Positions 18,015 through 27,711 of a stretch of 53,303 bases of DNA are shown here, piece after piece. Position 1 is the first letter of the stretch; every line of letters begins with the position of its first letter. This DNA is from an uncultured Alphaproteobacteria bacterium. Its GTDB lineage: Bacteria > Pseudomonadota > Alphaproteobacteria > UBA6615. Made by a program: the position numbers and the translations under genes. The stretch is taken from the NCBI GenBank assembly GCA_943787445.1, contig CALSML010000005.1, positions 1 to 53,303 of the forward strand, in the 5' to 3' direction. Below the pieces are notes generated by a model. That model did not search any database. It worked only from the letters and a program-made list of their open reading frames with translations, and was not told where the DNA came from.

Positions 18015-19075
18015 ACCCCGTCGGGGACCACGACGACGCGGCCGATGATCCGGCCGTCCTCGAGATCCTGAAGCGTCTGGGTCACTTCCGACATGGGGCG
18101 TGCGGAAACCGGAATCGGGTCGACCTTGCCGGCTTTCACCAGCTCCATCAGTTCGTGCATTTCACCCAGATTGCCAACGTAGGAGCCGCGCAGGGCGATA
18201 TCCCGTGTGGGCAGGGCCAGTGTCGGGAAGTTCAGGCGGCCGCCATAGAGACCCACCAGCACATAGGTGCCACCGCGACGCAGGACTTCCATGCCCAGCG
18301 CGGCGGTTTCGGTGGAGCCGACGAAATCGACGACGGTACCGGCACCGGCCGTGGTGAGTTTGGCAATCTGTTCGCTGGCATTTTCCCGTTTGGGGTTGAT
18401 CGTGTGGTCCGCGCCGGCTTCCCGGGCGGCGGCCAGTTTCTCTTCGTCGATATCGACGACGATCATGTCGTTTTCGATGTAGTCAGCGGCAATGCCAACG
18501 CCGGTCAGGCCCACGCCACCGGCACCGATGATGACCAGCTTGTCATCCGCTGCGATGGCCCGAGCTTTCTTGATCGCGCTGAAGGCGGTCACACCGGCGC
18601 AGGCTAGGGTACAGGCATAATGGGGGTCGACGCCGTCAATATTCACCAGATAGCGGGGATGGGGCACGATGATGTGGTCGGCATAGCCACCGGGGCGACG
18701 CACCCCGAGCGGGGCGACATTGGCGCAATCCTGTTCATTGCCTTCATCGCAACGGGCGCAGTCACCACAGCCCGTCCAGGGAAAGACCATGCGGGTTTCG
18801 CCGATCTTGATATCGGTTTCCACATCCGGGCCATAGGCCAGGACTTCGCCGACCGGCTCATGCCCCATGGTGAAAGGCAGGGAGATGTTCCGGTCTTCCA
18901 GGGTCATCTTGGTGCCGTCCCCCAGATCGTAGAAACCGTGCCAGAAATGCAGATCGGAATGGCAAACGCCACAGGCGGTAACCTTGACGAGCACCTCGGT
19001 GCCCTGGGGCGTGGGGGTTTCGGATTCGACGAGTTCCAGCGGAGCATCGGCGGCGACGAGTTGGTAGCTTTTCAT
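18011..19075 (-). CDS. zinc-dependent alcohol dehydrogenase
   Basis: Medium-chain dehydrogenase of 354 aa. The catalytic zinc site is CGVCHSDLHFWHG with GHEPVGEV. The structural zinc lobe has four Cys in GCGDCARCDEGNEQDC, and the nucleotide-binding motif is IIGAGGVGLTGVG followed by the acidic VDIDEEKL, which favours NAD(H). The GFYDLGDGTKMTLEDR insertion resembles the alcohol dehydrogenases of alphaproteobacterial CoA-acid clusters. It is followed on the same strand by no close gene (it ends convergently with the kinase) and is preceded by a hydratase gene 24 bases upstream, so it probably belongs to the hydratase/esterase operon. Substrate alcohol unknown. Confidence 0.9.
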   Translation of the reverse strand: MKSYQLVAADAPLELVESETPTPQGTEVLVKVTACGVCHSDLHFWHGFYDLGDGTKMTLEDRNISLPFTMGHEPVGEVLAYGPDVETDIKIGETRMVFPWTGCGDCARCDEGNEQDCANVAPLGVRRPGGYADHIIVPHPRYLVNIDGVDPHYACTLACAGVTAFSAIKKARAIAADDKLVIIGAGGVGLTGVGIAADYIENDMIVVDIDEEKLAAAREAGADHTINPKRENASEQIAKLTTAGAGTVVDFVGSTETAALGMEVLRRGGTYVLVGLYGGRLNFPTLALPTRDIALRGSYVGNLGEMHELMELVKAGKVDPIPVSARPMSEVTQTLQDLEDGRIIGRVVVVPDGV

Positions 19076-19099
19076 GACGTGGTGTGTCCCTTTCTGGCG

Positions 19100-19894
19100 T
19101 CAGACCATTGTAATGGAAATCGCACCCAAACCGGAAATTTCGTGGTCGATCCGGTCGCCCTGTTCGACCCAATGGGTCGGGATCACGGAGCCTAGGGTGA
19201 CAAACTCCCCGGCCTTGAGGTGCCGGTTGCGCTTGCCAAGCCGGTTGGCGAGCCAGGCCAGCGCTTCGAGGGGGTGGCCCATGATCAGCGCACCTTCGCC
19301 GCGCCCGAGTTCGCTGCCGTTGAGCTGCACTGTTGCGGCGGCACCGGCGAGGTCGAAATCTTGCCAGTTGGTGACCGGTTCGCCCAGCAGCACAGCGGCA
19401 TTGAAGAAATTGTCCGCGGCCATGGTCGGCGTGTCGAGTTCGCGATAGTCGCGGTAGCGGGCATCCACCAGTTCGATGGAGATCATCACCGCGCCGATGG
19501 CATCCCGCACGCGCTCGCGGGTGTAGGGCGTATCGGAGATGGGCAGGTCGTCGGACAGGGTGACGGCGATTTCGGCTTCCACACCGGGATTGACGAAGGC
19601 GGCGCGGGGCAGTTCGACATGATTGTGGAAGACCATGGGCTCGAATACCTCACCATAGGAGGGCTCGTGGATGTTCATGTATTCCTGCATCACCGGCGTG
19701 GTGCAGCCGATCTTGAAACCTGCCAGCCGGCCCATGCCGCGTTCCGACAATATCTCGTTGTGGCGTTCCTGAACGGCATAGGCATCGTTCAAATCCATGG
19801 GGCGTATTTCCGGATCGAGCGCGTCGAGACGGGTTCCGTTCAGGCGGTTTTCGGCGATGATCGTCGCCGCGCGGTTGATGGTATCGGGTGTCAT
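19100..19894 (-). CDS. 2-keto-4-pentenoate hydratase family protein (MhpD-like)
   Basis: Fumarylacetoacetase-superfamily hydratase, 264 aa, which adds water to 2-oxopent-4-enoate-type products of aromatic meta-cleavage (or decarboxylates 4-oxalocrotonate). Visible family features are GFKIGCTTPVMQEYM, the metal-binding GVEAEIAVTLSDDLP, ISIELVDARYRDY, AADNFFNAAVLLGEP and the C-terminal GDRIDHEISGLG. Start 19894 is preferred to 19969: GAGGAA precedes it and the upstream gene stops seven bases before. It sits between an HSL-type esterase and an alcohol dehydrogenase on the same strand, making an esterase-hydratase-dehydrogenase operon. Confidence 0.9.
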   Translation of the reverse strand: MTPDTINRAATIIAENRLNGTRLDALDPEIRPMDLNDAYAVQERHNEILSERGMGRLAGFKIGCTTPVMQEYMNIHEPSYGEVFEPMVFHNHVELPRAAFVNPGVEAEIAVTLSDDLPISDTPYTRERVRDAIGAVMISIELVDARYRDYRELDTPTMAADNFFNAAVLLGEPVTNWQDFDLAGAAATVQLNGSELGRGEGALIMGHPLEALAWLANRLGKRNRHLKAGEFVTLGSVIPTHWVEQGDRIDHEISGLGAISITMV

Positions 19895-19901
19895 GAGTTC
19901 C

Positions 19902-20849
19902 TCATCCTGTCTGGGCAAAGGCCCGTTTGAGGGCGGCAATATTGAGCTGGAGGGCTTCGCCGGCTGCATCGATCAGTTTTCCATAGTGCCAGTAGCCATG
20001 GATCATACCGCGCATGCAGGTGTATTCCACCGGCACCCCGGCTGCGGTCAGGCGTTCGCCATAGTGCTTGCCGTCATCGCGCAGGGGATCGAATTCGGCC
20101 GTGATGATCTGGGCTGGCGGCAGACTGGTAAGATTCGCTGCCTTGCAGGGGGAAAGCAGGATATTGTCGGTGGTGGTCATGCCGGGCGCATAGCATGCCC
20201 CGTACCAGGCCATCTGATCGCGGGTGAGGAAATAGTCCTCGTCCAGATACCGGTAGGACGGCAGGTCCTGTTCGAAATACATATCCGTCAGCGGGTAAAC
20301 CAGAATTTGTGCCGCCAGGGCCGGGCCGCCGTCGTCACGGGCGCGCAGGGCCAGTCCGGCGGCCAGATTGCCGCCCGCACTTTCACCTCCCACGGCGATG
20401 CGGGCCGGATCGCCCCCCAGGTCGGACGTGTTGTCGGCGCACCATTGCAGGCTTGCCCAGCAGTCATCGGGTGCCGCCGGGAAGGGGGCTTCGGGGGCGA
20501 GCCGGTAGTCCACCGAGACGACGATACAGTCCGCACCCCGGCAGATCAGGCGGCATTGGGGATCGCGACTCTCGATGCTGCCGATCACGAAGCCGCCGCC
20601 ATGGATGAAGAGGAAGATCGGACGCGGTCCGCTGTCGCCGGCGGGGGTGTAGATCCGGATGCGCATCGCGCCGCCGGGACCCGGGATCATCCGGTCCTCG
20701 ATCCGGCCCAGCGGAACCGGGTCGAAATTGCGCGGCAGGATGAACCGGTCATAGGCCGCGCGGGCGTCTGCCGGGGGCAGATCCTTGAGCGGGGTCGGCG
20801 CGGCGTTGAGCAGGTCGAGCACGGCTTGTGCCTGAGGGTGTAGGGTCAT
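19902..20849 (-). CDS. alpha/beta hydrolase, hormone-sensitive-lipase family esterase
   Basis: 315 aa from MTLHPQAQ. The oxyanion motif HGGGFVIGS and the nucleophile elbow VGGESAGGN define the HSL (bacterial esterase family IV). The acid is in EFDPLRDDG and the catalytic His in GMIHGYWHYG. No signal peptide, so it hydrolyses a short-chain ester or lactone in the cytoplasm. The frame is open to 21326 across the HyuA start; the start at 20849 is chosen from family length. It is divergent from hyuA across a 157-base gap and is followed on its own strand after seven bases by the hydratase gene. Confidence 0.9.
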   Translation of the reverse strand: MTLHPQAQAVLDLLNAAPTPLKDLPPADARAAYDRFILPRNFDPVPLGRIEDRMIPGPGGAMRIRIYTPAGDSGPRPIFLFIHGGGFVIGSIESRDPQCRLICRGADCIVVSVDYRLAPEAPFPAAPDDCWASLQWCADNTSDLGGDPARIAVGGESAGGNLAAGLALRARDDGGPALAAQILVYPLTDMYFEQDLPSYRYLDEDYFLTRDQMAWYGACYAPGMTTTDNILLSPCKAANLTSLPPAQIITAEFDPLRDDGKHYGERLTAAGVPVEYTCMRGMIHGYWHYGKLIDAAGEALQLNIAALKRAFAQTG

Positions 20850-21006
20850 TATCCATCCGATATGTGTCCGCAAAGCATCCTTTGCCGTCGGCAAGGGGTC
20901 AACCGGTTTCCGGACTCCGGGAAATCGTGCCGTCAACAGGAGATAATCCTTGAACCCTGCGCCGGGCGTGTTTGAATTCAATCCGGGATGAGAGAGGACA
21001 GTTCTG

Positions 21007-23067
21007 ATGCGTTTTGCTTGTGACACCGGGGGCACCTTCACCGATCTGATCGTGGAGGATGATGACGGCGCGCTGACCATGTACAAGGCGTCGACGACGC
21101 CTGCCGATCCGGTCAAGGGCGTGCTCGATGCGCTGGCGCTGGCAGCCGAGGATCGCGGGATCGAATTGTCGGGCCTGCTGGCCCAGGGCGACATGCTGAT
21201 CCATGGCACGACCCATGCGATCAATGCGATCATCACCGGCAACACCGCGCGCACGGCCTTTCTGACCACGGCGGGACATCCCGATATTTTGGTGCTGCGC
21301 GAGGGCGGGCGGATCGAGCCCTTCAACTTCGTCGCGCCCTATCCCGAACCCTATGTGCTCCGTGCCCTGACCTTCGAGGTGCCCGAGCGGATCAACAGCG
21401 CGGGTGCGCCCCATACGCCGCTGGACGAGGCCGCGACGATCGAGATTATTGGCAGGCTCAGGGAGGCGCACGTCGAGGCGGTCGCGGTGTGTTTCCTCTG
21501 GTCGATCTCCAACCCGGCCCATGAATTGCGGGTGGGGGAATTGCTCACCGACCATCTGCCCGGCGTGCCCTATACGCTCTCTCATCAGATCAATCCGGCT
21601 CTGCGGGAATATCGCCGGGCGTCGGCGACGGCGATCGATGCCTCCCTCAAGCCGCTCATGGGCAAATATCTGGGCGGGCTGACCGAACGGCTGACCGCGG
21701 CGGGGTTCGAAGGGCGCACCCTGGTGCTGACCTCCCAGGGCGGCATGCTGGATGCGAGTGATCTGGCGCAACGGCCCATTCACGCGATCAATTCCGGGCC
21801 GTCCATGGCCCCGATTGCGGGGCGGAACTATGCGGAGATCGAGTCGGCTTCGGCCAATGTCATCATCGCCGATACCGGTGGGACGACCTATGACGTCAGC
21901 CTGGTGCGCGACGGGCGCATTCCCCTGACCAAGGAGACCTGGATCGGCCAGCCCTTCCGCGGCCATATGACGGGGTTTCCCTCGATCGATATCAAGAGCG
22001 TCGGCGCGGGCGGTGGTTCCATTGCCTGGGTGGATGCGGGCGGATTGCTGCATGTGGGGCCGCAGAGTGCGGGTGCCGTGCCGGGACCGGTCTGCTACGG
22101 CGCGGGAGGCACCGAGCCCACTGTCACCGATGCCTGCGTGACCCTGGGATATCTCGATCCGGGCTATTTCCTAGGCGGCAGCATGGAACTGGATGCCGCG
22201 AGCGCCCGCAAGGCGGTGGAAAACCATGTCGCCACGCCGCTGGGGCTGAGCGTCGAGGATGCGGCAGCTTCGATCCTGAGCGTGGCGACGGAGAACATGG
22301 TGCAGGCGATTTCCGACATCACCGTGGATCAGGGCATTGATCCGGCTGAAGCGGTGCTGATCGGGGGCGGCGGGGCAGCGGGCCTCAACTCGATCTACAT
22401 CGCCCGCCGGCTGGGCTGTCCGACCCTGCTGATCCCGGAAACCGGAGCCGGGCTGAGCGCGGCCGGTGCCCTGATGTCCGATCTGTCCAATGAGTATCGC
22501 GCGACCTTTTTCACCACCTCCGACGCGTTTGACCGCGATGGGGTGAACCGGACCCTTGACGGGCTGCGGGCCGAGGCCCAGGCCTTCATCGACGGCCCGG
22601 GCTCGAACGCGGTGTCGGCGCAGATCGAGTTCGCGGTGGAAGCACGCTACGCCTCCCAGGTATGGGAAATCGAGGTGCCACTGCCGATGGACGCGCTCAC
22701 CAGCGATGACCAGCTCAATGCCCTCGCCGAAGCCTTCCATGCGATGCATGAGCGGATCTTCGCGATCCGGGACCCCGGTTCGGCGATCGAGTATGTCGGC
22801 TGGACAGCCACCGCGCGGTGCGGGCTGCGCGATGGTGGCCCCGGGCGCCTTGCCGTCGGCAAGGGGCACGATGTGTCCGGCACGCGCCGGGTCTATTTTG
22901 CCGGTGATGGTGCGGTGGATGCCGTGGTCCATGATTTTGAAACCATGACCGCCGGGGAGCAGCACCAGGGCCCGGCGATCATCGAATCACCCTTCACGAC
23001 GGTGATCGCCGATGGGGCGACACGTTTCGAACGGACGGCCTCCGGCAGTCTTCTGATGCGGCCATAG
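21007..23067 (+). CDS. hyuA: hydantoinase/oxoprolinase family protein, HyuA-type subunit
   Basis: ATP-dependent hydantoinase A subunit, 686 aa. The N-terminal phosphate-binding sequence DTGGTFTDLIVEDDD, the ribosyl-like ADTGGTTYDVSLVRDG repeat of the ASKHA fold, GAGGGSIAWVDAGG and IGGGGAAGLNSIYIARRLG are all characteristic. It cleaves a cyclic amide or, in acetone and acetophenone carboxylases, activates a ketone together with the B subunit. hyuB starts 12 bases after its stop. Only the A and B subunits are present, with no gamma or delta subunit of a carboxylase nearby, so a hydantoin, 5-oxoproline or other lactam is more likely than a ketone. The protein is probably cytoplasmic. Confidence 0.9.
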   Translation: MRFACDTGGTFTDLIVEDDDGALTMYKASTTPADPVKGVLDALALAAEDRGIELSGLLAQGDMLIHGTTHAINAIITGNTARTAFLTTAGHPDILVLREGGRIEPFNFVAPYPEPYVLRALTFEVPERINSAGAPHTPLDEAATIEIIGRLREAHVEAVAVCFLWSISNPAHELRVGELLTDHLPGVPYTLSHQINPALREYRRASATAIDASLKPLMGKYLGGLTERLTAAGFEGRTLVLTSQGGMLDASDLAQRPIHAINSGPSMAPIAGRNYAEIESASANVIIADTGGTTYDVSLVRDGRIPLTKETWIGQPFRGHMTGFPSIDIKSVGAGGGSIAWVDAGGLLHVGPQSAGAVPGPVCYGAGGTEPTVTDACVTLGYLDPGYFLGGSMELDAASARKAVENHVATPLGLSVEDAAASILSVATENMVQAISDITVDQGIDPAEAVLIGGGGAAGLNSIYIARRLGCPTLLIPETGAGLSAAGALMSDLSNEYRATFFTTSDAFDRDGVNRTLDGLRAEAQAFIDGPGSNAVSAQIEFAVEARYASQVWEIEVPLPMDALTSDDQLNALAEAFHAMHERIFAIRDPGSAIEYVGWTATARCGLRDGGPGRLAVGKGHDVSGTRRVYFAGDGAVDAVVHDFETMTAGEQHQGPAIIESPFTTVIADGATRFERTASGSLLMRP

Positions 23068-23079
23068 GGAGTTGAAGAG

Positions 23080-24837
23080 ATGACAGACAAACAGCTCGAC
23101 GGCGCACAACTCGCCATTCTGGCCAACCGGTTCGAAGGCATTTCCTCGAAAATGGGGAACACGCTGCTGCGCACGGGCCGATCCGGTGTGCTCAACCGGG
23201 CGAAGGATTTCTCCTGCTGCATCCTGACCGCGGATTGCGACCTGCTGGCGGTGGCCGAAAGCCTACCGATCCATGTGCTGTCCGGCCCGGATATTATGGC
23301 CCGCTCGATGAAGGAGTTTCATCCCGACCTCAAAAAGGGTGATGCCTTTCTGCACAACTCGCCCTATCACGGTTGTTCCCATCCCGCCGATCACACGATC
23401 ATCATGCCGGTGATCGATGATGAGGGGACCCATCATTTCACGGTGCTGGCCAAGGCTCATCAGGCGGATATCGGAAATTCGATCCCGACGACCTATCACG
23501 GCACGGCACGGGATGTTTACGAGGAAGGTGCGTTGATCTTTCCCGCCGTTCAGGTGCTGAAGGATTATGAAACCGTCGAGGATATCGTGCGCATGTGCCA
23601 GTTGCGTATCCGCGTTCCCGAGCAATGGCACGGCGATTTTCTGGCCATGCTGGGTTCGGCGCTGATTGGCGAACGTGAGCTGCTGGCGCTCGGCAAGGAA
23701 GTGGGCTGGGAGACCCTGCACGCCTTTACCGGCCAGTGGTTCGCGTATTCCGAGAAACGCATGGCCGATGCCATTGGGGATATCCCGAAAGGGGCGGCGT
23801 CAGCCCAGTCAACCCATGATGCAATCCCCGGCACACCCGATGAAGGCATTCAGGTGACGTCCAAGGTCTCGGTGGACCCGGAGGCCGGCCGGATCGAAGT
23901 GGATCTGCTCGACAATGCGGATCAGATGAATTGCGGGCTCAATGTCTCGGAATCCTGTACGCGCACGGCAGCCTATATCGGCGTGTTCAACTCCATCGAT
24001 CACACCGTGCCCAAGAATGCCGGATCCCTGCGCCGGATCGAGCTGAAGCTCAAGGATGCGGGGGTGGTCGGTATACCGCGCCACCCGATCAGCTGTTCGG
24101 CCTCCACCACCAATCTTGCAGACCGGATTACTTCAGCGACCCAGCGCGCCATGGCTGAACTCGGCGACGGGTTTGGCATGGGTGAAGTGGGCTGCTTCTG
24201 TCCGCCGTCCACGGCCGTGGTCTCGGGTGATGATCCGCGCAACGACAAGCCTTATGTGAATCAGCTTTTTCTCGGCCATACGGCTGGCGCAGGCGCCCCC
24301 CATCAGGATGCCTGGATGACCATGCTGCATGTGGGCAATGGTGGCATGTGCTTCATCGATTCCGTGGAACTGGATGAGGTCTACACACCCATTCATGTGC
24401 ACACCCGTCGGCTGATTCCCGATAGCGAGGGGGCCGGCCGTCATCGCGGCGCGCCCGGTATCGAGGTGGAGTTCGGTCCGGTGGATTGTCAGATGGAAGC
24501 GGGCTTTGTGCATGACGGCAATATCCATGTTCCTCAGGGTGCACGCGGTGGACTGCCATCGGCCCGTTCGAACCAGTTCAAACGCACACGCAACAAGGAT
24601 CTGGAGACGCTCGATCAGTGTTCCATCGTCTGGATCGAGGATGGTGAGACCCTTGTCTCCATTGCGCAGGGCGGCGGGGGCTATGGTGACCCGACAACCC
24701 GGGACCCGAATCAGGTTCAGAAGGATGTGCGCGAGGGTCTGATCACCCGCAAACGCGCGAAAGAGATTTACGCTGTGGCGATCACCGATGACCTGTCGGT
24801 CGATACGGTTCGCACAGCGGAACTGCGAAACCAGTAA
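23080..24837 (+). CDS. hyuB: hydantoinase B/oxoprolinase family protein
   Basis: B subunit partner of HyuA, 585 aa. It begins with LAILANRFEGISSKMGNTLLRTGRS, and shows the family stretches FSCCILTADCDLLAVAESLPIHVLS and DAFLHNSPYHGCSHPADHT, with several His residues that can hold a metal. Near the end lies the glycine-rich SIAQGGGGYGDPTTRDP typical of the family. GGGAG precedes the ATG. The operon continues with an SDR after 14 bases and an MFS transporter, giving a likely uptake, ring-opening and redox set. No in-frame stop is present in either hyu gene, unlike several genes to the right. Confidence 0.9.
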   Translation: MTDKQLDGAQLAILANRFEGISSKMGNTLLRTGRSGVLNRAKDFSCCILTADCDLLAVAESLPIHVLSGPDIMARSMKEFHPDLKKGDAFLHNSPYHGCSHPADHTIIMPVIDDEGTHHFTVLAKAHQADIGNSIPTTYHGTARDVYEEGALIFPAVQVLKDYETVEDIVRMCQLRIRVPEQWHGDFLAMLGSALIGERELLALGKEVGWETLHAFTGQWFAYSEKRMADAIGDIPKGAASAQSTHDAIPGTPDEGIQVTSKVSVDPEAGRIEVDLLDNADQMNCGLNVSESCTRTAAYIGVFNSIDHTVPKNAGSLRRIELKLKDAGVVGIPRHPISCSASTTNLADRITSATQRAMAELGDGFGMGEVGCFCPPSTAVVSGDDPRNDKPYVNQLFLGHTAGAGAPHQDAWMTMLHVGNGGMCFIDSVELDEVYTPIHVHTRRLIPDSEGAGRHRGAPGIEVEFGPVDCQMEAGFVHDGNIHVPQGARGGLPSARSNQFKRTRNKDLETLDQCSIVWIEDGETLVSIAQGGGGYGDPTTRDPNQVQKDVREGLITRKRAKEIYAVAITDDLSVDTVRTAELRNQ

Positions 24838-24851
24838 ACAGGAGAGACGTT

Positions 24852-25613
24852 ATGAGGCTTGAAGGAAAGAACGCGATTGTTACCGGATCATCCGTGGGAA
24901 TCGGAGCGGCCATCGCCAAGCGCTATGCTGCAGAAGGTGCTCAGGTTGCCATCAACTACAAAAGCAATGATGACGGCGCGAACGGCATCATCAAGGACAT
25001 CACGGATGCCGGCGGCAAAGCCAAGGCCTTCAAGGGAGACGTCTCAACTGTTCCCGGGATCGAGACGCTCATTGGTGAAGTGATCGCGGATTTCGGGCGG
25101 GTTGATATTCTGGTCAACAATGCCGGTGTGTTCCGCACGGTTCCGGTGATGGAGACCACCGAGGAAATCTGGGACGAGCAACTCGACCTGAACCTCAAGG
25201 GTTATTTCTTCATGGTGAAGACACTCGTGCCCCATTTCCGGAAGAATGGCGGTGGCAAGGTCGTCAATATTTCCTCAATCGCAGGCACCGGTGCTTTTCC
25301 GAACTGCCCGGGTTATTGCGCCTCCAAGGGGGGTGTGGTGAACATGACTCGCGCGCTGGCAGCCGAACTGGGCAAGGAAAAGATCAATGTCAATTCCATC
25401 GCGCCAGGCAATGTGGCCACGCCGCTGAACGCGCATCTGCGCGGTCCGGGCAATGAGGAATACATGGAGCTGATGAAGACCTTCACGCCGACGGGTATCG
25501 ATTTCATCGACCCGGACGACATGACCGGCACTGCCGTGTTCCTGGCCACCGAGGATTCCCGGATGATCCACGGCGAGACTATCATCGTCGATGCCGGCTG
25601 GAGCGTCTGGTAG
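24852..25613 (+). CDS. short-chain dehydrogenase/reductase
   Basis: Classical SDR of 253 aa resembling FabG / glucose 1-dehydrogenase. It has the cofactor motif TGSSVGIGA, VNNAGVFRTV, the catalytic Ser in NISSIAGTG, YCASKGG (Tyr-x-x-x-Lys with Lys in SKGG) and the C-terminal ETIIVDAGWSVW. CAGGAGAG precedes the ATG. It lies 14 bases after hyuB and overlaps nothing; the transporter start follows its stop by ten bases. The tight packing implies that it oxidises or reduces an intermediate of the HyuAB substrate, though the sequence alone does not identify it. Confidence 0.88.
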   Translation: MRLEGKNAIVTGSSVGIGAAIAKRYAAEGAQVAINYKSNDDGANGIIKDITDAGGKAKAFKGDVSTVPGIETLIGEVIADFGRVDILVNNAGVFRTVPVMETTEEIWDEQLDLNLKGYFFMVKTLVPHFRKNGGGKVVNISSIAGTGAFPNCPGYCASKGGVVNMTRALAAELGKEKINVNSIAPGNVATPLNAHLRGPGNEEYMELMKTFTPTGIDFIDPDDMTGTAVFLATEDSRMIHGETIIVDAGWSVW

Positions 25614-25623
25614 GGGAGCCGCA

Positions 25624-26826
25624 TTGACCGACCGCGAGAATGTCCATTTTCTGCTTTTGAATATCGGGCATTTTCTGACTCATCTGTTCATGTTGATCTT
25701 TGCAACCGCGGCAGCGCTTTCGCTGTCGCGCGACTGGGGCATGAGCTATGGCGAACTGATCGCCTATGCGACGCCGGGTCTCATCGCTTATGCGGTGTTT
25801 ACCCTGCCATCTGGCTGGCTCGCGGACCGGTGGAGCCGGGAAGGAATGATGGTTATCTTCTTTCTGGGGATTGGGGCAGCCTCGGCGGCCACAGCTCTCG
25901 CCCAGACACCGGTACAAATGGCGGTCGGGCTTTCCGCCATTGGTATGTTCGCAGCGATCTATCATCCTGTCGGGATTGCGCTCGTGGTTCACGGGCGCCA
26001 GCGCACCGGCGTACCCATCGCGATCAACGGCATCTTCGGGAATCTGGGTGTGGCAGCCGCAGCCCTGATTACCGCACTCTTCATCGACCATGCGGACTGG
26101 CGGTCCGCCTTTGTCTGGCCGGGCCTGTTTTCGATGGCGATGGGCGTGACCTTCATGGTTGTCGTCGCCGGACGGAGTGTTGAAGCCCGTGAAAGCGCCC
26201 GGCCAAATTCCAAGCAGGCGACCGCGCAGATGTCGTTCGACCGTGCCATGGTGTTCCGCGTTCTGCTGATCGTGTTCACGACATCATCTCTGGGCGGTTT
26301 GGTCTTTCAGAGTACAACCTTCACCCTGCCAAAAGTCTTCGACGAACAGCTTGGCGATCTCGCGGTGTCGGTGTCGGATGTGGGTTGGTTTGCGTTTCTA
26401 GTACTGTCGATCGCGGCAGTCGGGCAACTCATTGTGGGCTATCTGGTCGACCGGCTTCCGGTTCGTCGCATCTTTGTATTCGTTGCAGCGCAGCAGGTGG
26501 CCCTGTTTGCGATGATGCCGGGCCTGACGGGCTGGCAGGCGCTTGTCGTGGCGATTGCCTTCATGTTCGCGGTGTTCGGGCAAATTCCGATCAACGACGT
26601 CTTGATCGGACGGGTCACCCACAGTGCATGGCGCTCTCGGGTCTATGCGCTGCGTTACATGATCAATTTTTCGATCATCGCATCCTCGGTGCCTCTGATC
26701 TCCTGGATCTACAGCGGTTGGGGTTTTGATACCCTGTTTGTGCTATTGGCGATGACCGCAGCGGGCATCCTTGCCGCCGCTGCAATGCTGCCTGTGCTGC
26801 GATTTGCTGCTGCGCCAGCGGAATAA
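25624..26826 (+). CDS. major facilitator superfamily transporter
   Basis: Inner-membrane carrier of 400 aa with twelve predicted hydrophobic segments and the MFS loop motif GWLADRWSREGMM between helices 2 and 3; a second half-repeat copy GYLVDRLPVRR lies in the second half. Start is TTG 25624, seven bases after GGGGAG; an ATG at 25591 lies inside the upstream SDR and has no family-like sequence. It is the last gene of the hyuAB operon and probably imports the substrate or exports a product. It is convergent with the nitroreductase gene six bases later. Confidence 0.87.
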   Translation: MTDRENVHFLLLNIGHFLTHLFMLIFATAAALSLSRDWGMSYGELIAYATPGLIAYAVFTLPSGWLADRWSREGMMVIFFLGIGAASAATALAQTPVQMAVGLSAIGMFAAIYHPVGIALVVHGRQRTGVPIAINGIFGNLGVAAAALITALFIDHADWRSAFVWPGLFSMAMGVTFMVVVAGRSVEARESARPNSKQATAQMSFDRAMVFRVLLIVFTTSSLGGLVFQSTTFTLPKVFDEQLGDLAVSVSDVGWFAFLVLSIAAVGQLIVGYLVDRLPVRRIFVFVAAQQVALFAMMPGLTGWQALVVAIAFMFAVFGQIPINDVLIGRVTHSAWRSRVYALRYMINFSIIASSVPLISWIYSGWGFDTLFVLLAMTAAGILAAAAMLPVLRFAAAPAE

Positions 26827-26832
26827 GGATAC

Positions 26833-27669
26833 TCAGCTCAGGCTGAAACCCTTGGCGCGGATATAGTCTCCGAAATCCGTGCGTTGCGGCTCGGCATATT
26901 GGCGTGCCTTGTCTTCGGACCAGGTATAGGGATCGCGGGTGCCGAAGCGGTCCGGGTCCCGCTGCGAGCCATAAGGACGCAGTTCGGCACGTCGCGCGTT
27001 ATAGGCCTTGATGGCGTCCCACTGGGCGGCTTCGTTGTAGGTGTCGGTGTGGACCGTGGCGGCCAGAGGCAGGCGGAGATTGATCCGCGGTGTCCGGGCC
27101 GGCCAGCCCAGAGTCATGCCGGCGACAGGGAAGACCCAGTTGGGCAGTTCGAGCAACGCGTTGATCGTTTCCAGATAATCGCGAATGGTGCTGATCGGGC
27201 AGGTGCCCAGCCCGGCCGCATCGGCCGCAAGGGTGAAGGCTGACAAGGCGATGCCGGCATCCACGGCGGCGTTGAAGAAGGCGTCCAGATGGTCGTTTTC
27301 GAATGGATGCCCGTGACGTTCATGAATCTGTCGCAGTCGGCGGTTGTTGCCACAGAAGATCAGAAACACTGGGGCGCCCGCGATCCAGGGACTGCCGGGG
27401 AACAGGTCATTGATCGTGGCGCGTTTGTCGGGGTCGCTGACGATGATGATGTCGCGCTGCTGCAGATCACTCTTGGTGGGTGAGCTGAGCGCGAGGGCGC
27501 AAAGCTGTTGCACCAGCTCAGGCCGAACCGGCCTGTCTTCGTATAGGCGACAGGACTGGTGATTGGCGATGGAGTGCCAGTGGCTGGTGTCTGCTCCGCC
27601 GGCAACGTCCTGAGGGGCGTCGTCGAAGCGAAGCCGGAGCAATTCGTCGAGGGTGGGGGTGTCGGTCAT
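26833..27669 (-). CDS. nitroreductase family FMN oxidoreductase
   Basis: 278 aa, of the NfsA/Frp-like FMN-dependent type. The N-terminal RLYEDRPVRPELVQQL with SPTKSDLQQRDIIIV (the FMN-contacting Arg-x-x-x-x-x-x-Val and SxxSxxxQ-like region), AADAAGLGTCPISTIRDY and GMTLGWPARTPRINLRLPL are family elements. It reduces nitro groups, quinones or flavin-like substrates with NAD(P)H in the cytoplasm. The C-terminal extension ending DYIRAKGFSLS resembles oxygen-insensitive nitroreductases. It lies downstream of the acyl-CoA ligase and hydrolase genes on the same strand, separated by an 82-base gap with a palindromic repeat. Confidence 0.85.
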   Translation of the reverse strand: MTDTPTLDELLRLRFDDAPQDVAGGADTSHWHSIANHQSCRLYEDRPVRPELVQQLCALALSSPTKSDLQQRDIIIVSDPDKRATINDLFPGSPWIAGAPVFLIFCGNNRRLRQIHERHGHPFENDHLDAFFNAAVDAGIALSAFTLAADAAGLGTCPISTIRDYLETINALLELPNWVFPVAGMTLGWPARTPRINLRLPLAATVHTDTYNEAAQWDAIKAYNARRAELRPYGSQRDPDRFGTRDPYTWSEDKARQYAEPQRTDFGDYIRAKGFSLS

Positions 27670-27711
27670 GGAGCACGGCTTTCAGGGTTTGAATTTCGAA
27701 CAGCCTGTTTT

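Noticed and set aside
20899..22053. Long minus-strand frame opposite hyuA
   Set aside because: Low-complexity Arg/Gly/His composition typical of antisense frames; hyuA itself has full family similarity.
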